Assembly: GCF_000308455.1 (NCBI RefSeq)
Contig: NZ_BAFP01000139.1
Span: 265,496-329,495, forward strand
Source of the DNA: Nocardia abscessus NBRC 100374
GTDB lineage: Bacteria; Actinomycetota; Actinomycetes; Mycobacteriales; Mycobacteriaceae
DNA: 64,000 nucleotides
Reading direction: 5' to 3'
Shown here: positions 1-7,769 of the stretch, one piece after another
How positions within the stretch are numbered: the first letter of the stretch is position 1
How the letters are laid out: every line of letters begins with the position of its first letter
Made by a program: the position numbers and the translations under genes
Notes under the pieces: generated by a model
The model's database searches: none
What the model saw: only the letters and a program-made list of their open reading frames with translations
Told to the model about the DNA's origin: nothing

Positions 1-721
1 CGGCCGTCATGCCGCCGACCATGATCTTCAGCGCCTCGCGGTGCAGCAATTCCGGGTCGCCGCTGTACATCTCGCCGTCGATGGCGGTGCACAGCTCGGC
101 CATGGTGGGCGCGATCAGCAGGGGAACCTCGGGCAGAGTCCAGGAGGGGACCTCCAGCGCACCCAGCACGGCGGCCACCTCGTCCAAGCCCTGCGGCTCA
201 CAGCGGTTGGCGATGATCGCGACCAGCTGCGCGTGCTCGTGGGCCAGCTCGGACGCGCACAGTTCGGCCAGTTGCCGCACCTCGTCCGGAGTGCGGCCCG
301 CGCCGCGGACCACCAGCAACACCGGGGCGCCCAGATTGACCGCGATCCGCGCGTTGAAGCGCAGCTCGCTGGGGCTGGCCACGTCGGTGTAGTCGCTGCC
401 GACCACGACCACCGCGTCGCACAGCTTGGCGACCTCGTGGAAGCGCTGAACGATCTCGCTGATCGCCGCGTCCGGGTCGGCGTGCACCTGCTCGTAGGTG
501 GTGCCGATCGCCTGCGCGTAGTCGATGTCGGCCGTACTGTGCTCGAGCAGCAACTCGAGGATGTAGTCGGGCTCGGTGGTCGAGCGCGTGATCGGGCGGA
601 AAACCCCGACCCGCGCGGTGGTCGCGCACAGCATCTGCAGTACCCCGAGGGCCACCGTCGACTTGCCGGTGTCGCCTTCGGGTGAGGCGATGTACACGGC
701 GGATGGAGCGTTGTCGGCCAT
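1..721 (-). CDS. pta: phosphate acetyltransferase, N-terminal part (gene runs off the window)
   Basis: Phosphate acetyltransferase interconverts acetyl-CoA and acetyl phosphate in the cytoplasm. Only the first 240 codons are present; the gene continues past position 1. The protein starts MADNAPSAVYIASPEGDTGK, so a P-loop-like GDTGKST motif lies near residue 16. This matches the N-terminal P-loop ATPase-like region of the long (about 700 residue) Pta class. The catalytic C-terminal domain is outside the window. In M. tuberculosis fgd1 is followed by pta and ackA. Here fgd lies upstream on the same strand, with one opposite-strand gene between, which supports the name. Confidence 0.85.
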   Translation of the reverse strand, partial: MADNAPSAVYIASPEGDTGKSTVALGVLQMLCATTARVGVFRPITRSTTEPDYILELLLEHSTADIDYAQAIGTTYEQVHADPDAAISEIVQRFHEVAKLCDAVVVVGSDYTDVASPSELRFNARIAVNLGAPVLLVVRGAGRTPDEVRQLAELCASELAHEHAQLVAIIANRCEPQGLDEVAAVLGALEVPSWTLPEVPLLIAPTMAELCTAIDGEMYSGDPELLHREALKIMVGGMTA

Positions 722-870
722 GTCCGAGAGCTTAGTGAACCAGGGGCAACCGAGCGGCGCGTGCGAGCCTCGTCACCGGCCGCCACGCACCGAGCGGTCT
801 CGGCGCTCTTCGCCGCGGGACAGCGGCTGAAGCCGCGGTGGCCCGTGTCCCGCGCCGCTATAGTCCGGGC

Positions 871-1377
871 ATGGCTGAGCATTTTCCGGATCGGCAGTGG
901 GGTTCGCGCACCAACCTATTCGCCCGCACGGCAAGTAGATTTGCGGCTACCAAGGCCGGGTCCCGGCTCGTCCGCGCCATCACCCCGCTGGATCGGGCGG
1001 TCCTGGAACGCACCGGCGCCAAGTACACCCTGCTCGGCCCGATCGGCGCACCGGTCATCCTGCTCACCACCATCGGCCGTAAGTCCGGGCAACCGCGCAC
1101 CCAACCCCTGCTGTACGTGCACGACGGCGACACGCTCTACGTGATCGGCAGCAACTTCGGCCAAGCTCACCACCCGGCCTGGACCGCCAATCTGCTGGCG
1201 AACCCGACAGCCACGGTCGCGATCGCGGGCGAACGCATCCGAGTAACCGCCACCCCGGTCGAAGCCCCCGACAAAGACCCGGTCTTCCAGCGCTTCGTAG
1301 ACATCACCGGCGCCTACGCCGCCTACCGCACCCGCACCACCCGCGACCTCCGCATCTTCGCCCTCCAGCGGGCGTGA
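871..1377 (+). CDS. nitroreductase family deazaflavin-dependent oxidoreductase (Ddn-like)
   Basis: A 168-residue split-barrel protein of the F420-dependent Ddn/nitroreductase family, which uses reduced deazaflavin F420 to reduce quinones, nitro compounds or similar substrates. Typical family features are visible: the ILLTTIGRKSGQPRTQPL stretch at about residues 65-82 and the later HHPAWTANLLANP segment. The ATG at 871 gives a usual family length; an upstream in-frame start at 838 would add an unlikely N-terminus. The gene sits between fgd, which makes reduced F420, and pta, on the opposite strand to both. The substrate is unknown. Confidence 0.85.
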   Translation: MAEHFPDRQWGSRTNLFARTASRFAATKAGSRLVRAITPLDRAVLERTGAKYTLLGPIGAPVILLTTIGRKSGQPRTQPLLYVHDGDTLYVIGSNFGQAHHPAWTANLLANPTATVAIAGERIRVTATPVEAPDKDPVFQRFVDITGAYAAYRTRTTRDLRIFALQRA

Positions 1378-1378
1378 C

Positions 1379-1441
1379 CCACGAGTGGCACACCACTGCG
1401 GCATCGGTCGAGTAGACCTCTCCGTGGTGTGCCACTCGTGG
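1379..1441. terminator. perfect 18-bp inverted repeat between convergent stop codons
   Basis: Positions 1379-1396 and 1424-1441 are perfect inverted copies (core CACGAGTGGCACACCAC) around a 27-nt loop. With a one-base bulge the pairing continues outward through both flanking stop codons (1375-1378 with 1444-1447). It has no T-tract. A bidirectional terminator is the simplest reading. Confidence 0.6.
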
Positions 1442-1444
1442 AGG

Positions 1445-2455
1445 TCAGGACAGGGCGCGCAGGCGGGGGGCCAGGTCGCGTTGGAAGAGGGAAAGGAAGC
1501 GGCGCTGGTCGTGGCCGGGGGCGTGGAAGACCAGGTGGTTGAGGCCGGCGTCGAGGTAGGGCTTGATCTGGGCGACGGCTTCGTCGGGGTCACTGGCGAC
1601 GATCCAGCGCTTGGCGATCTGCTCGATCGGCAGCGCGTCGGCGGCGGTCTCCATCTCGATCGGGTCGGTGATGCTGTGCTTCTGCTCCGCGGTGAGCGAG
1701 AGCGGGGCCCAGAACCGGGTGTTCTCCCTGGCCAGTTCCGGGTCGGTGTCGTAGGAGAGCTTGATCTCGATCATCCGGTCGATGCCGTCGACGCTGCGTC
1801 CGGCCTTCGCCGCGCCCTCGGCGACGGCGGGCATCAGCTTCTCGGTGTAGAGGTCCATGCCCTTGCCCGAGGTGCAGATGAACCCGTCGCCCGCACGGCC
1901 GGCGTACCGTGCGACCAGCGGACCGCCCGCGGCGACGTAGATCGGGATGCCGCCCTTGGGCACGTCGTAGATGGAGGCGCCGACGGTCTTGTAGTACTGG
2001 CCGTCGAAATCCACGCGGTCGCCGGTCCACAGCGCGCGCATCAGGTCGACGGCCTCCCGCAGGCGCGCGAAACGCTCCTTGAACTCGGGCCATTCGCCGG
2101 TGTATCCGGTGGCGATCTCGTTGAGCGCCTCACCGGTGCCGACCCCGAGCATGACCCGGTCCGGGTACAGGCAGCCCATGGTGGCGAATGCCTGGGCGAT
2201 CACCGCGGGGTTGTAGCGGAACGTCGGGGTGAGCACCGAGGTGCCGAGCTGGATGCGGTTGGTGCGCTCGCCGACCGCGGCCAGCCAGGCCAGCGAGAAG
2301 GGCGCGTGCCCGCCCTTGTGCCGCCACGGCTGGAAGTGGTCGCTCACGGTGGCGCTGTCCAGGCCGTGTTCCTCGGCCAGCACCGCGATCTCGACGAGTT
2401 CACGGGGGCCGAACTGCTCCGCCGATGCCTTGTATCCGAGCTTGAGTTCGCTCAT
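1445..2455 (-). CDS. fgd: F420-dependent glucose-6-phosphate dehydrogenase
   Basis: A 336-residue luciferase-like TIM-barrel enzyme that oxidises glucose-6-phosphate to 6-phosphogluconolactone while reducing cofactor F420. Length equals M. tuberculosis Fgd1. All catalytic and phosphate-binding residues known there fall at the same numbers here: His40, Trp44, Glu109, Thr195, Lys198, Lys259 and Arg283. The start MSELKLGYKASAEQFG at 2455 fits the family. It lies on the pta strand in the mycobacterial order fgd-pta, interrupted by a Ddn-like gene on the other strand. It is the likely source of reduced F420 for that neighbour. Confidence 0.96.
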   Translation of the reverse strand: MSELKLGYKASAEQFGPRELVEIAVLAEEHGLDSATVSDHFQPWRHKGGHAPFSLAWLAAVGERTNRIQLGTSVLTPTFRYNPAVIAQAFATMGCLYPDRVMLGVGTGEALNEIATGYTGEWPEFKERFARLREAVDLMRALWTGDRVDFDGQYYKTVGASIYDVPKGGIPIYVAAGGPLVARYAGRAGDGFICTSGKGMDLYTEKLMPAVAEGAAKAGRSVDGIDRMIEIKLSYDTDPELARENTRFWAPLSLTAEQKHSITDPIEMETAADALPIEQIAKRWIVASDPDEAVAQIKPYLDAGLNHLVFHAPGHDQRRFLSLFQRDLAPRLRALS

Positions 2456-2692
2456 CTGCCACGCTCCTCGCGTTTCGTTTCGCCGCCATCGCGATCCGTC
2501 CTCGACAGTAGCCAACGCCGCCGCCCTCCGCGCCGACGGCCTGGACGCGGATGATCTTCGTAGCGACATGGTCGTGAGCTCACTCGACCGGCCACAGCAG
2601 GAGAACGCCGCCACCGGGTCGAAATGTTCGTCGGTGCAGGGGTGCGACCGGCACATACCGGTCGTTCCGGTTTCGGTCACGGGGCGATAGCG

Positions 2693-2698
2693 GATAAT
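2693..2698 (+). promoter_or_regulatory. -10 element of a probable leaderless promoter
   Basis: GATAAT at 2693-2698 ends 6 nt before the GTG at 2705. Transcription would start at or next to the start codon, giving a leaderless mRNA. No Shine-Dalgarno sequence precedes the GTG, consistent with this. A convincing -35 box was not seen. Confidence 0.5.
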
Positions 2699-2704
2699 GG
2701 CCGC

Positions 2705-3505
2705 GTGACCGCAGACGACGAGCCGATCCTGTCCTACTTGACCGATATGGACGGCGTGCTGGTGCACGAGGACCACCTCATCCCGGGCGCCGACAAGTTC
2801 CTCGCCGAACTGCGCGCCAATGAGACGCCGTTCCTCGTGCTGACGAACAATTCGATCCGCACCCCGCGCGATCTGCAGGCGCGGCTGCGCCACACCGGCC
2901 TCGACATCCCGGAAGAGGCGATCTGGACCTCCGCGCTGGCCACCGCCACTTTCCTGAACGAACAGCGTCCCAACGGAACCGCTTACGTGGTGGGCGAATC
3001 CGGGCTCACCACCGCACTGCACGAGATCGGCTACGTGCTCACCGACAGCGACCCGGACTACGTCGTCCTCGGCGAGACCCGCACGTATTCCTTCGAGGCG
3101 ATCACCACCGCGATCCGGTTGGTCGAGCGCGGCGCCCGTTTCATCGCGACCAACCCCGACCCGACCGGGCCGTCCCGGGACGGCTCACTGCCCGCGACCG
3201 GCTCGGTGGCCGCGCTGATCACCCGCGCCACCGGCCGCGATCCGTACTACGTCGGCAAGCCGAACCCGCTGATGATGCGCTCGGCGCTGCGCCGCATCGG
3301 CGCGCACTCCCAGTCGACGGTGATGATCGGCGACCGGATGGACACCGATGTCATCTCCGGCCTGGAAGCGGGCATGCGCACCATCCTGGTCACTTCGGGC
3401 ATCTCCACCCGCGCGTCCTTCGAGGCCTACCCCTACCGTCCGACCATGGTCGTGGACTCCGTCGCCGACCTGATCGGTAAGACGAAGTCCCCGTTCACGG
3501 ACTGA
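2705..3505 (+). CDS. HAD-IIA family hydrolase (NagD-like phosphatase)
   Basis: A 266-residue haloacid-dehalogenase phosphatase of subclass IIA. Motif I is in LTDMDGVLVHED near residue 14, motif II is around LVLTNNS, and motif III/IV is in MIGDRMDTDVISGLEAG near the C-terminus. Family members are cytoplasmic phosphatases acting on sugar phosphates or nucleotides; the substrate here cannot be read from sequence. GTG at 2705 is chosen because a -10 element lies just upstream and the family starts near this point. The 3' end overlaps the convergent MarR gene by 11 bases. Confidence 0.88.
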   Translation: MTADDEPILSYLTDMDGVLVHEDHLIPGADKFLAELRANETPFLVLTNNSIRTPRDLQARLRHTGLDIPEEAIWTSALATATFLNEQRPNGTAYVVGESGLTTALHEIGYVLTDSDPDYVVLGETRTYSFEAITTAIRLVERGARFIATNPDPTGPSRDGSLPATGSVAALITRATGRDPYYVGKPNPLMMRSALRRIGAHSQSTVMIGDRMDTDVISGLEAGMRTILVTSGISTRASFEAYPYRPTMVVDSVADLIGKTKSPFTD

Positions 3506-3953
3506 GCGGGGCGTCCGCGGCGATCGCCTCCATCGCCGCGGACAGCTTGGTGAGCATCTCGACCGTGAGCGCGAGTTGCTCGCGGCCCAGCTCGTCCACG
3601 AGCCGTTCGGACATCACCTTGTGCTGCGGGTCGATGCGGCGGACCGCGGCCAGGCCCGCCTCGGTGACTGCGACGAGTTTCGCTCGGCGGTGGGCGGGAT
3701 TGGGACGGTATTCGGCAAGCCCCTTGTCCACCAGGAGATCCGCGATGCGCTGCACGCTCTGGCGGGTGATGCCCATCTCGCGGGCGATCCCGGCGACGGG
3801 CAACGGCGCCCGCAGCACCGCGCCGAGCACCTGCCACCAAGCGGCGGTCAGACCCGCCGGTCGCGCCAGTTCCTCGGCCACCGCGAGGAACTGGCCGTTC
3901 AAACGGAACGACGTGATCGCCGTCGTGGCGAACAGCTCCTGTTCGCTGTTCAT
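3495..3953 (-). CDS. MarR family transcriptional regulator
   Basis: A 152-residue winged-helix repressor. The helix-turn-helix is around GIAREMGITRQSVQRIADLL (residues about 55-75), followed by the basic wing YRPNPAHRRAKLV. Such proteins bind DNA as dimers and usually lose affinity on binding small phenolic or oxidative ligands. It lies 60 nt downstream of the DJ-1 family gene on the same strand, so the two are probably co-transcribed from the promoter carrying two TGACAG-N4-CTGTCA operators. Autoregulation through those operators is an inference. Its 3' end overlaps the HAD gene. Confidence 0.85.
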   Translation of the reverse strand: MNSEQELFATTAITSFRLNGQFLAVAEELARPAGLTAAWWQVLGAVLRAPLPVAGIAREMGITRQSVQRIADLLVDKGLAEYRPNPAHRRAKLVAVTEAGLAAVRRIDPQHKVMSERLVDELGREQLALTVEMLTKLSAAMEAIAADAPLSP

Positions 3954-4013
3954 GCCGCACCTCCCGAGGCTCGCGTCGGTGACCCGGCCGACCGGATCAC
4001 CGACGATTCTCGC

Positions 4014-4643
4014 TCACGCATGCTGCGCGTCGTATTCCGCGAGCACCGCCCATCCGGCCGGGTCGGCGTGTGCGAACAACCGGTACCAGCCGTCCAGCAC
4101 ATGCGGCTCGTACACGCCGAGCCGGCCGAGCACCTCGCGCGCGAATTCGAACGGGGCGCTCGCACTGGCGGTGATCACGTCGCCGTCGGTGACGGCAGGC
4201 GCCTCGACATAGTGGTCGGCGCCTGAGTACCCGCTGTAGAGCAGGAATTCCGCGACATTGCTGGTGTGCTTGCGGGTATCGAGCAGGCCCGCCTTGGCCA
4301 AGCCGAACGTCGCGCCACAGATCGCGGCGACCGGGACACCGGCGGCCACGAACTCGCGCGCCTTGTGCGTGAACGGATCCAATTCCGTTCCCTCCCAGGT
4401 CTCCGCCCCCGGCAGGATCAGCATCGCGCTGTCGGCGGGTGTGAGATCGGCGAGCACGACGTCCGGCACGATGCGCATCCCACCCATCGTGGTGATCGGC
4501 TCCGCACTCAGGCCCACCGTCTTCACCTGCCACGTTCCCGGCTCCCGATGCCAGCTCGGCTTGTTGATGTGCGCGGTGGCCGCGCCCACCTCCCAGTCGG
4601 CGAGGGTGTCGTAAACGGCCATGTGCACTGTCTTCGTAAGCAT
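4014..4643 (-). CDS. DJ-1/PfpI family protein (class I glutamine amidotransferase-like)
   Basis: A 209-residue DJ-1/PfpI-fold protein. The nucleophile elbow is visible as AAICGATFGLAKAGLL with a central cysteine at about residue 110, preceded by the family segment LILPGAETWEG. Members include proteases, glyoxalases/deglycases and redox sensors; the activity here is undetermined. ATG 4643 is used, although a second ATG 21 bases downstream (MAVYDTLADWEVG) is equally family-like. The start codon abuts the first operator. The MarR gene follows, which suggests a stress- or electrophile-responsive pair. Confidence 0.82.
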   Translation of the reverse strand: MLTKTVHMAVYDTLADWEVGAATAHINKPSWHREPGTWQVKTVGLSAEPITTMGGMRIVPDVVLADLTPADSAMLILPGAETWEGTELDPFTHKAREFVAAGVPVAAICGATFGLAKAGLLDTRKHTSNVAEFLLYSGYSGADHYVEAPAVTDGDVITASASAPFEFAREVLGRLGVYEPHVLDGWYRLFAHADPAGWAVLAEYDAQHA

Positions 4644-4679
4644 GACAGTATGCTGTCATATTTGACAGGATACTGTCAA
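4643..4679 (-). promoter_or_regulatory. two tandem operators TGACAG-N4-CTGTCA
   Basis: Two perfect inverted repeats stand side by side: TGACAG-TATG-CTGTCA at 4643-4658 and TTGACAG-GATA-CTGTCAA at 4662-4679. Their centres are 20 bp apart, about two helical turns, as expected for two dimers on one DNA face. Read toward the DJ-1 gene, the distal site contains TTGACA, which may double as a -35 box. The proximal repeat touches the ATG, so bound repressor would block transcription initiation. The MarR protein encoded downstream is the nearest candidate ligand. Confidence 0.7.
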
Positions 4680-4748
4680 CACCCAGCCGCTGTGTCGGGT
4701 CGGGTACGAAGCGGGACGACACGGCGAAGCGGCAACTACGCTGGGGTC

Positions 4749-5195
4749 ATGCGAATCTCGGTGGCGGCGGACGAGCGGGTCGGGGTGGCCGAGGAACTGG
4801 TCGGCGAGCTGGGCAAGCGCGGTCACGAGATCGTGCTGCACGGCGCGCTGTCCGCCGAGGAGCGTGACGACTGGGCATGGGCCAGCGAAGCGGCGGCCCG
4901 TGACGTGGCTCGAGGCCACACCGACCAGGCGATCGTCTGCTGCTGGACCGGCACCGGTGCCTCGATCGCGGCCAACAAGGTCCCCGGCGTGCGCGCCGCG
5001 CTCTGCGCGGACGCCTCGACCGCGGCGGGCGCCCGCACCTGGAACGACGCCAACGTCCTTGCCCTGAGCCTACGTTCGACCTCCAGCGCCGAACTCCGCG
5101 AAATCCTCGACGCCTGGTTCACCACCGAACCGAGCGCAAGCCCCGACGACCAGGCCAACATCGCCCATCTCGCCGAAATCGAGCGGCACCCCTGA
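4749..5195 (+). CDS. RpiB/LacA/LacB family sugar-phosphate isomerase
   Basis: A 148-residue member of the RpiB/LacAB isomerase fold. Family RpiB enzymes interconvert ribose-5-phosphate and ribulose-5-phosphate. Visible are the N-terminal MRISVAADERVG, the substrate-loop segment CCWTGTGASIAANKVPGVRAA and the WNDANVLALSLR stretch. The classic RpiB nucleotide-like DHAG motif is replaced by AADERVG and the active-site loop has CWTGTG, so it may act on a different sugar phosphate from housekeeping RpiB. It is divergent from the DJ-1/MarR unit, with the operators between them. Confidence 0.8.
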   Translation: MRISVAADERVGVAEELVGELGKRGHEIVLHGALSAEERDDWAWASEAAARDVARGHTDQAIVCCWTGTGASIAANKVPGVRAALCADASTAAGARTWNDANVLALSLRSTSSAELREILDAWFTTEPSASPDDQANIAHLAEIERHP

Positions 5196-5497
5196 CACCA
5201 TTCGCGTCCCGCCCACGGGCGCCACGACAAGCGCGACACGCCCTCGCGTAGGAAAGACGTGCGCGGCCACGCAATGAAACCAGCCGACACCGCCCGGACA
5301 GCGCGCGTCGCAGAGGTCCTGTCCGGCTGATTCGAGCACCGCGGTACCCCTCCCAGCGGGTACTGGTGCTCCACTTCATGACCTGGTCACAGCCGCATAC
5401 CGAGCGGAGAAGCCGCGCGCCAGACCACAAGTGGGCCGCTCGAGCAGGGACCGGCCACGCCGCCCCGGCGGCGGTTGATCTGCGCCGCCGAGGCGGA
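5196..5497. other. intergenic gap, no gene seen
   Basis: About 300 nt between the 3' ends of the RpiB-family gene and metZ, which converge here. No convincing start plus ribosome-binding site, RNA gene or long perfect hairpin was seen, only short GC-rich inverted pieces near 5457-5495 beside the metZ stop. Confidence 0.5.
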
Positions 5498-6712
5498 TCA
5501 GGAAAGGGCGTGGTCGAGGTCGTCCAGGAGGTCTTCGACGTCTTCGAGGCCCACCGAGATGCGCACGACGCCGTCGGTCAGGCCGATGGTGGCCCTGCCT
5601 TCGGGGCCCATGGCGCGGTGGGTCGTGGTAGCCGGGTGTGTGATCAGGGACTTGGCGTCGCCGAGGTTGTTGGAGATGTCGACGATGCGCAACCCGTTCA
5701 GTACTTCGAAAGCGCGCTTCTTCGCCTCGTTTTCGGGGGCGTTCAGCTCGAAAGTGACCACGGTGCCGCCTCCGCTCATCTGACCGGTGGCCAGCGCGTG
5801 CTGCGGATGCGATTCCAGGAACGGGTATCGCACCCAGCTGACGGCCGGGTTGCTCTCCAGGAAGCGGGCGATGCGCAGGGCGGACTCGGCCGAATGGCGC
5901 ACCCGCAGCGGCATCGTCTCCAGACCCTTGAGCAGTGTCCACGCGTTGAACGGGCTCAGCGCCGGACCGGTATGGCGCATCAGCGTTTTCACCGGCCCGT
6001 CGATGTAGTCCCGCGAGCCCAGAATCGCGCCGCCCAGCACGCGGCCCTGCCCATCGATGTGCTTGGTGCCCGAGTAGACCACCACGTCGGCGCCGAGCTC
6101 GAAGCCACGTTGCAGCAGCGGAGTGGCGAACACGTTGTCCAGCACGACCTTCGCACCCGCCGCGTGCGCCAGCTCGGTTACCCGGCGCACGTCGACCAAC
6201 GTCTGCATCGGATTGGCGGGCGTCTCGAAGAACACCGCCTGGGTGGGCACCGACAGCGCCTGTTCCCACTGGTCGAGATCCTCGCCGTCGACGAAGACGG
6301 TCTCCACGCCCCAGCGCGGCAGGATCTCGTTGCACACCACGAAGCACGAGCCGAACAGGCTGCGCGCGGCGACGAGCCGGTCGCCCGCGCTCAGCAGCGC
6401 GCCCAGCGCCGTGAACACCGCGGACATGCCACTCGCGGTCGCGAAGCACGCTTCGGCGCCGTCGAGCAGGCGCATCCGCTCCTCGAACATGGCCACGGTC
6501 GGGTTGCCGTAGCGGGAGTAGACGAAGTGCTCGACCTCGCCGGTGAACGCGGCCTCGGCGGCCTCGGCGCTCTCGTAGACGAAGCCGGAGGTCAGATACA
6601 GCGCCTCGGCGGTCTCCTCGAAACCGGAGCGCCGCAGCCCGCCGCGCACGCCGAGCGTCGCGGGGCCGACGCCGTCGGGCAGCGGCTTGTCGAACGCGCC
6701 GCCGGTGATCAC
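5498..6712 (-). CDS. metZ: O-succinylhomoserine sulfhydrylase
   Basis: A 404-residue PLP enzyme of the Cys/Met metabolism family that makes homocysteine from O-succinylhomoserine and sulfide on the methionine pathway. The PLP-binding lysine is in VVYSGTKHIDGQGR (about residue 220). YSRYGNPTV near residue 65 and the C-terminal SLGGVETL-equivalent region DAKSLITHPATTTH are also present. It overlaps the upstream rhodanese gene by 4 bp (ATGA), so the two are translationally coupled. The same order occurs in M. tuberculosis (Rv0390-metZ). The rhodanese may supply or handle sulfur for this enzyme. Confidence 0.95.
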   Translation of the reverse strand: MITGGAFDKPLPDGVGPATLGVRGGLRRSGFEETAEALYLTSGFVYESAEAAEAAFTGEVEHFVYSRYGNPTVAMFEERMRLLDGAEACFATASGMSAVFTALGALLSAGDRLVAARSLFGSCFVVCNEILPRWGVETVFVDGEDLDQWEQALSVPTQAVFFETPANPMQTLVDVRRVTELAHAAGAKVVLDNVFATPLLQRGFELGADVVVYSGTKHIDGQGRVLGGAILGSRDYIDGPVKTLMRHTGPALSPFNAWTLLKGLETMPLRVRHSAESALRIARFLESNPAVSWVRYPFLESHPQHALATGQMSGGGTVVTFELNAPENEAKKRAFEVLNGLRIVDISNNLGDAKSLITHPATTTHRAMGPEGRATIGLTDGVVRISVGLEDVEDLLDDLDHALS

Positions 6713-7125
6713 GACTGCCGCCAGGGCAATCCGAGGGCACGCCAGCCCGCGCCGCCGCGATGCCCGAATTCGTCGAGCGGGCCTTCGAAGCCCTCGAGCA
6801 CGTTGTAGGAGGAGCGGTAACCCGCCGACGTGGCGGTGATCGCCGCGCCCACCGAACGCTGGCCGGAGCGACAGAGGAAGACGACGGGAGCATCGGGGTC
6901 GTGACGGTCGAGCGCCTGCTTCAACTGCTCGACGAACGCCTCATTGCGCGCACCCGTCGAGTCGACCCACTCGATCAGCACGGTCGGCCGTTCGATCGAG
7001 CTCGTGTCGGGGACGCCGACGAACCTCCATTCCGCTTCCGTCCGCACGTCCACCAGGACGGCTTCGGGATTGTCCCGCAACAGTTCCCATGCCTGCTGCG
7101 GAGTGATGTCACCGGCATAACTCAT
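6709..7125 (-). CDS. rhodanese-like domain protein
   Basis: A 138-residue single-domain rhodanese. The catalytic cysteine sits in VVFLCRSGQRSVGAAI (about residues 85-100), the usual persulfide-carrying loop. The DVRTEAEW segment near residue 28 is the first rhodanese signature. It should move sulfane sulfur in the cytoplasm. ATG 7125 is chosen because GGAGG lies 5 nt upstream; the GTG at 7131 overlaps that ribosome-binding site and is unlikely. It is first in a two-gene operon with metZ. Confidence 0.9.
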   Translation of the reverse strand: MSYAGDITPQQAWELLRDNPEAVLVDVRTEAEWRFVGVPDTSSIERPTVLIEWVDSTGARNEAFVEQLKQALDRHDPDAPVVFLCRSGQRSVGAAITATSAGYRSSYNVLEGFEGPLDEFGHRGGAGWRALGLPWRQS

Positions 7126-7319
7126 GTGCACCTCCTGCGAATCCGCACTTGCCGCGCCCGGGACCGGGGCGCCGCCAGGTCGTCACCCGGAGCACCCCAC
7201 CGCGGAGGAGGGTTGCCGACCAGTAATGCCGGGGCTTGACACTGGTTCTCATGACCTTCGACTGAGATTGCACCGACCCGGGTCACCCTGTCAAACCCTG
7301 GCGCACACTGCGCGAATGC

Positions 7320-7769
7320 TCAGGTGCAGACCAGCCACTTGCCGCCGGACCTGGTGAGATTCCAGGTCGACGTCGCCTCCCGCCCGTCCACCTTCGTGGT
7401 CACCGTCGCCTTGCCCCGGTCGCCGTCCACCATGGGACTGTCGATTTTCGTGATCTCGACCGGCTTTCCGGCGCCGTCCTGGCCCGCCAGCGGCGAGCGG
7501 CTCGCGTCGAAACCCTGGCACGCGGTGCCCGGCGGCGGCACCGCGTCACTGCGGTTGGAGCCGTCGACGAAATTGCGGACGGCCGCCACGATGCGGTCGG
7601 CTTCTGTGACATTTTTCTCAGCGGGCGACAGCACACCGCCGAGCACGATCGCGATCAGCACGATCGCCGCGACCGCCGCGGCCGCGATGAACGGGGCCGC
7701 GGAGCGCTTGTCGGTCTGATCGACCCGGATGATCTCGTCCTCGCCCGGGGTCGGCTGCTGTTCGGTCAT
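7320..7769 (-). CDS. small membrane-anchored protein of unknown function
   Basis: A 149-residue protein with a short polar cytoplasmic N-terminus (MTEQQPTPGEDEII), one transmembrane helix at about residues 25-48 (FIAAAAVAAIVLIAIVLGGV), and an external domain of about 100 residues. That domain ends GGKWLVCT and has a second cysteine in GTACQGFD, so one disulfide is possible. The layout resembles the C-terminal part of the large protein at 28354-31170, whose outer domain ends DDGWKVCDPP. This is typical of actinobacterial single-pass proteins with an NTF2/DUF4878-like outer domain. I do not recognise a function. Confidence 0.75.
   Translation of the reverse strand: MTEQQPTPGEDEIIRVDQTDKRSAAPFIAAAAVAAIVLIAIVLGGVLSPAEKNVTEADRIVAAVRNFVDGSNRSDAVPPPGTACQGFDASRSPLAGQDGAGKPVEITKIDSPMVDGDRGKATVTTKVDGREATSTWNLTRSGGKWLVCT

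Noticed and set aside
4656..4919. Short minus-strand frame inside the RpiB-family gene
   Set aside because: It overlaps the operators and the real gene and has no start context.
5366..6808. Long open frame on the + strand opposite metZ and the rhodanese gene
   Set aside because: It mirrors third-position GC bias of the real genes, has no family motif or ribosome-binding site, and metZ is unmistakable on the other strand. The same applies to long frames opposite the LuxR gene (19756-21843) and dnaJ/grpE (59830-61461).
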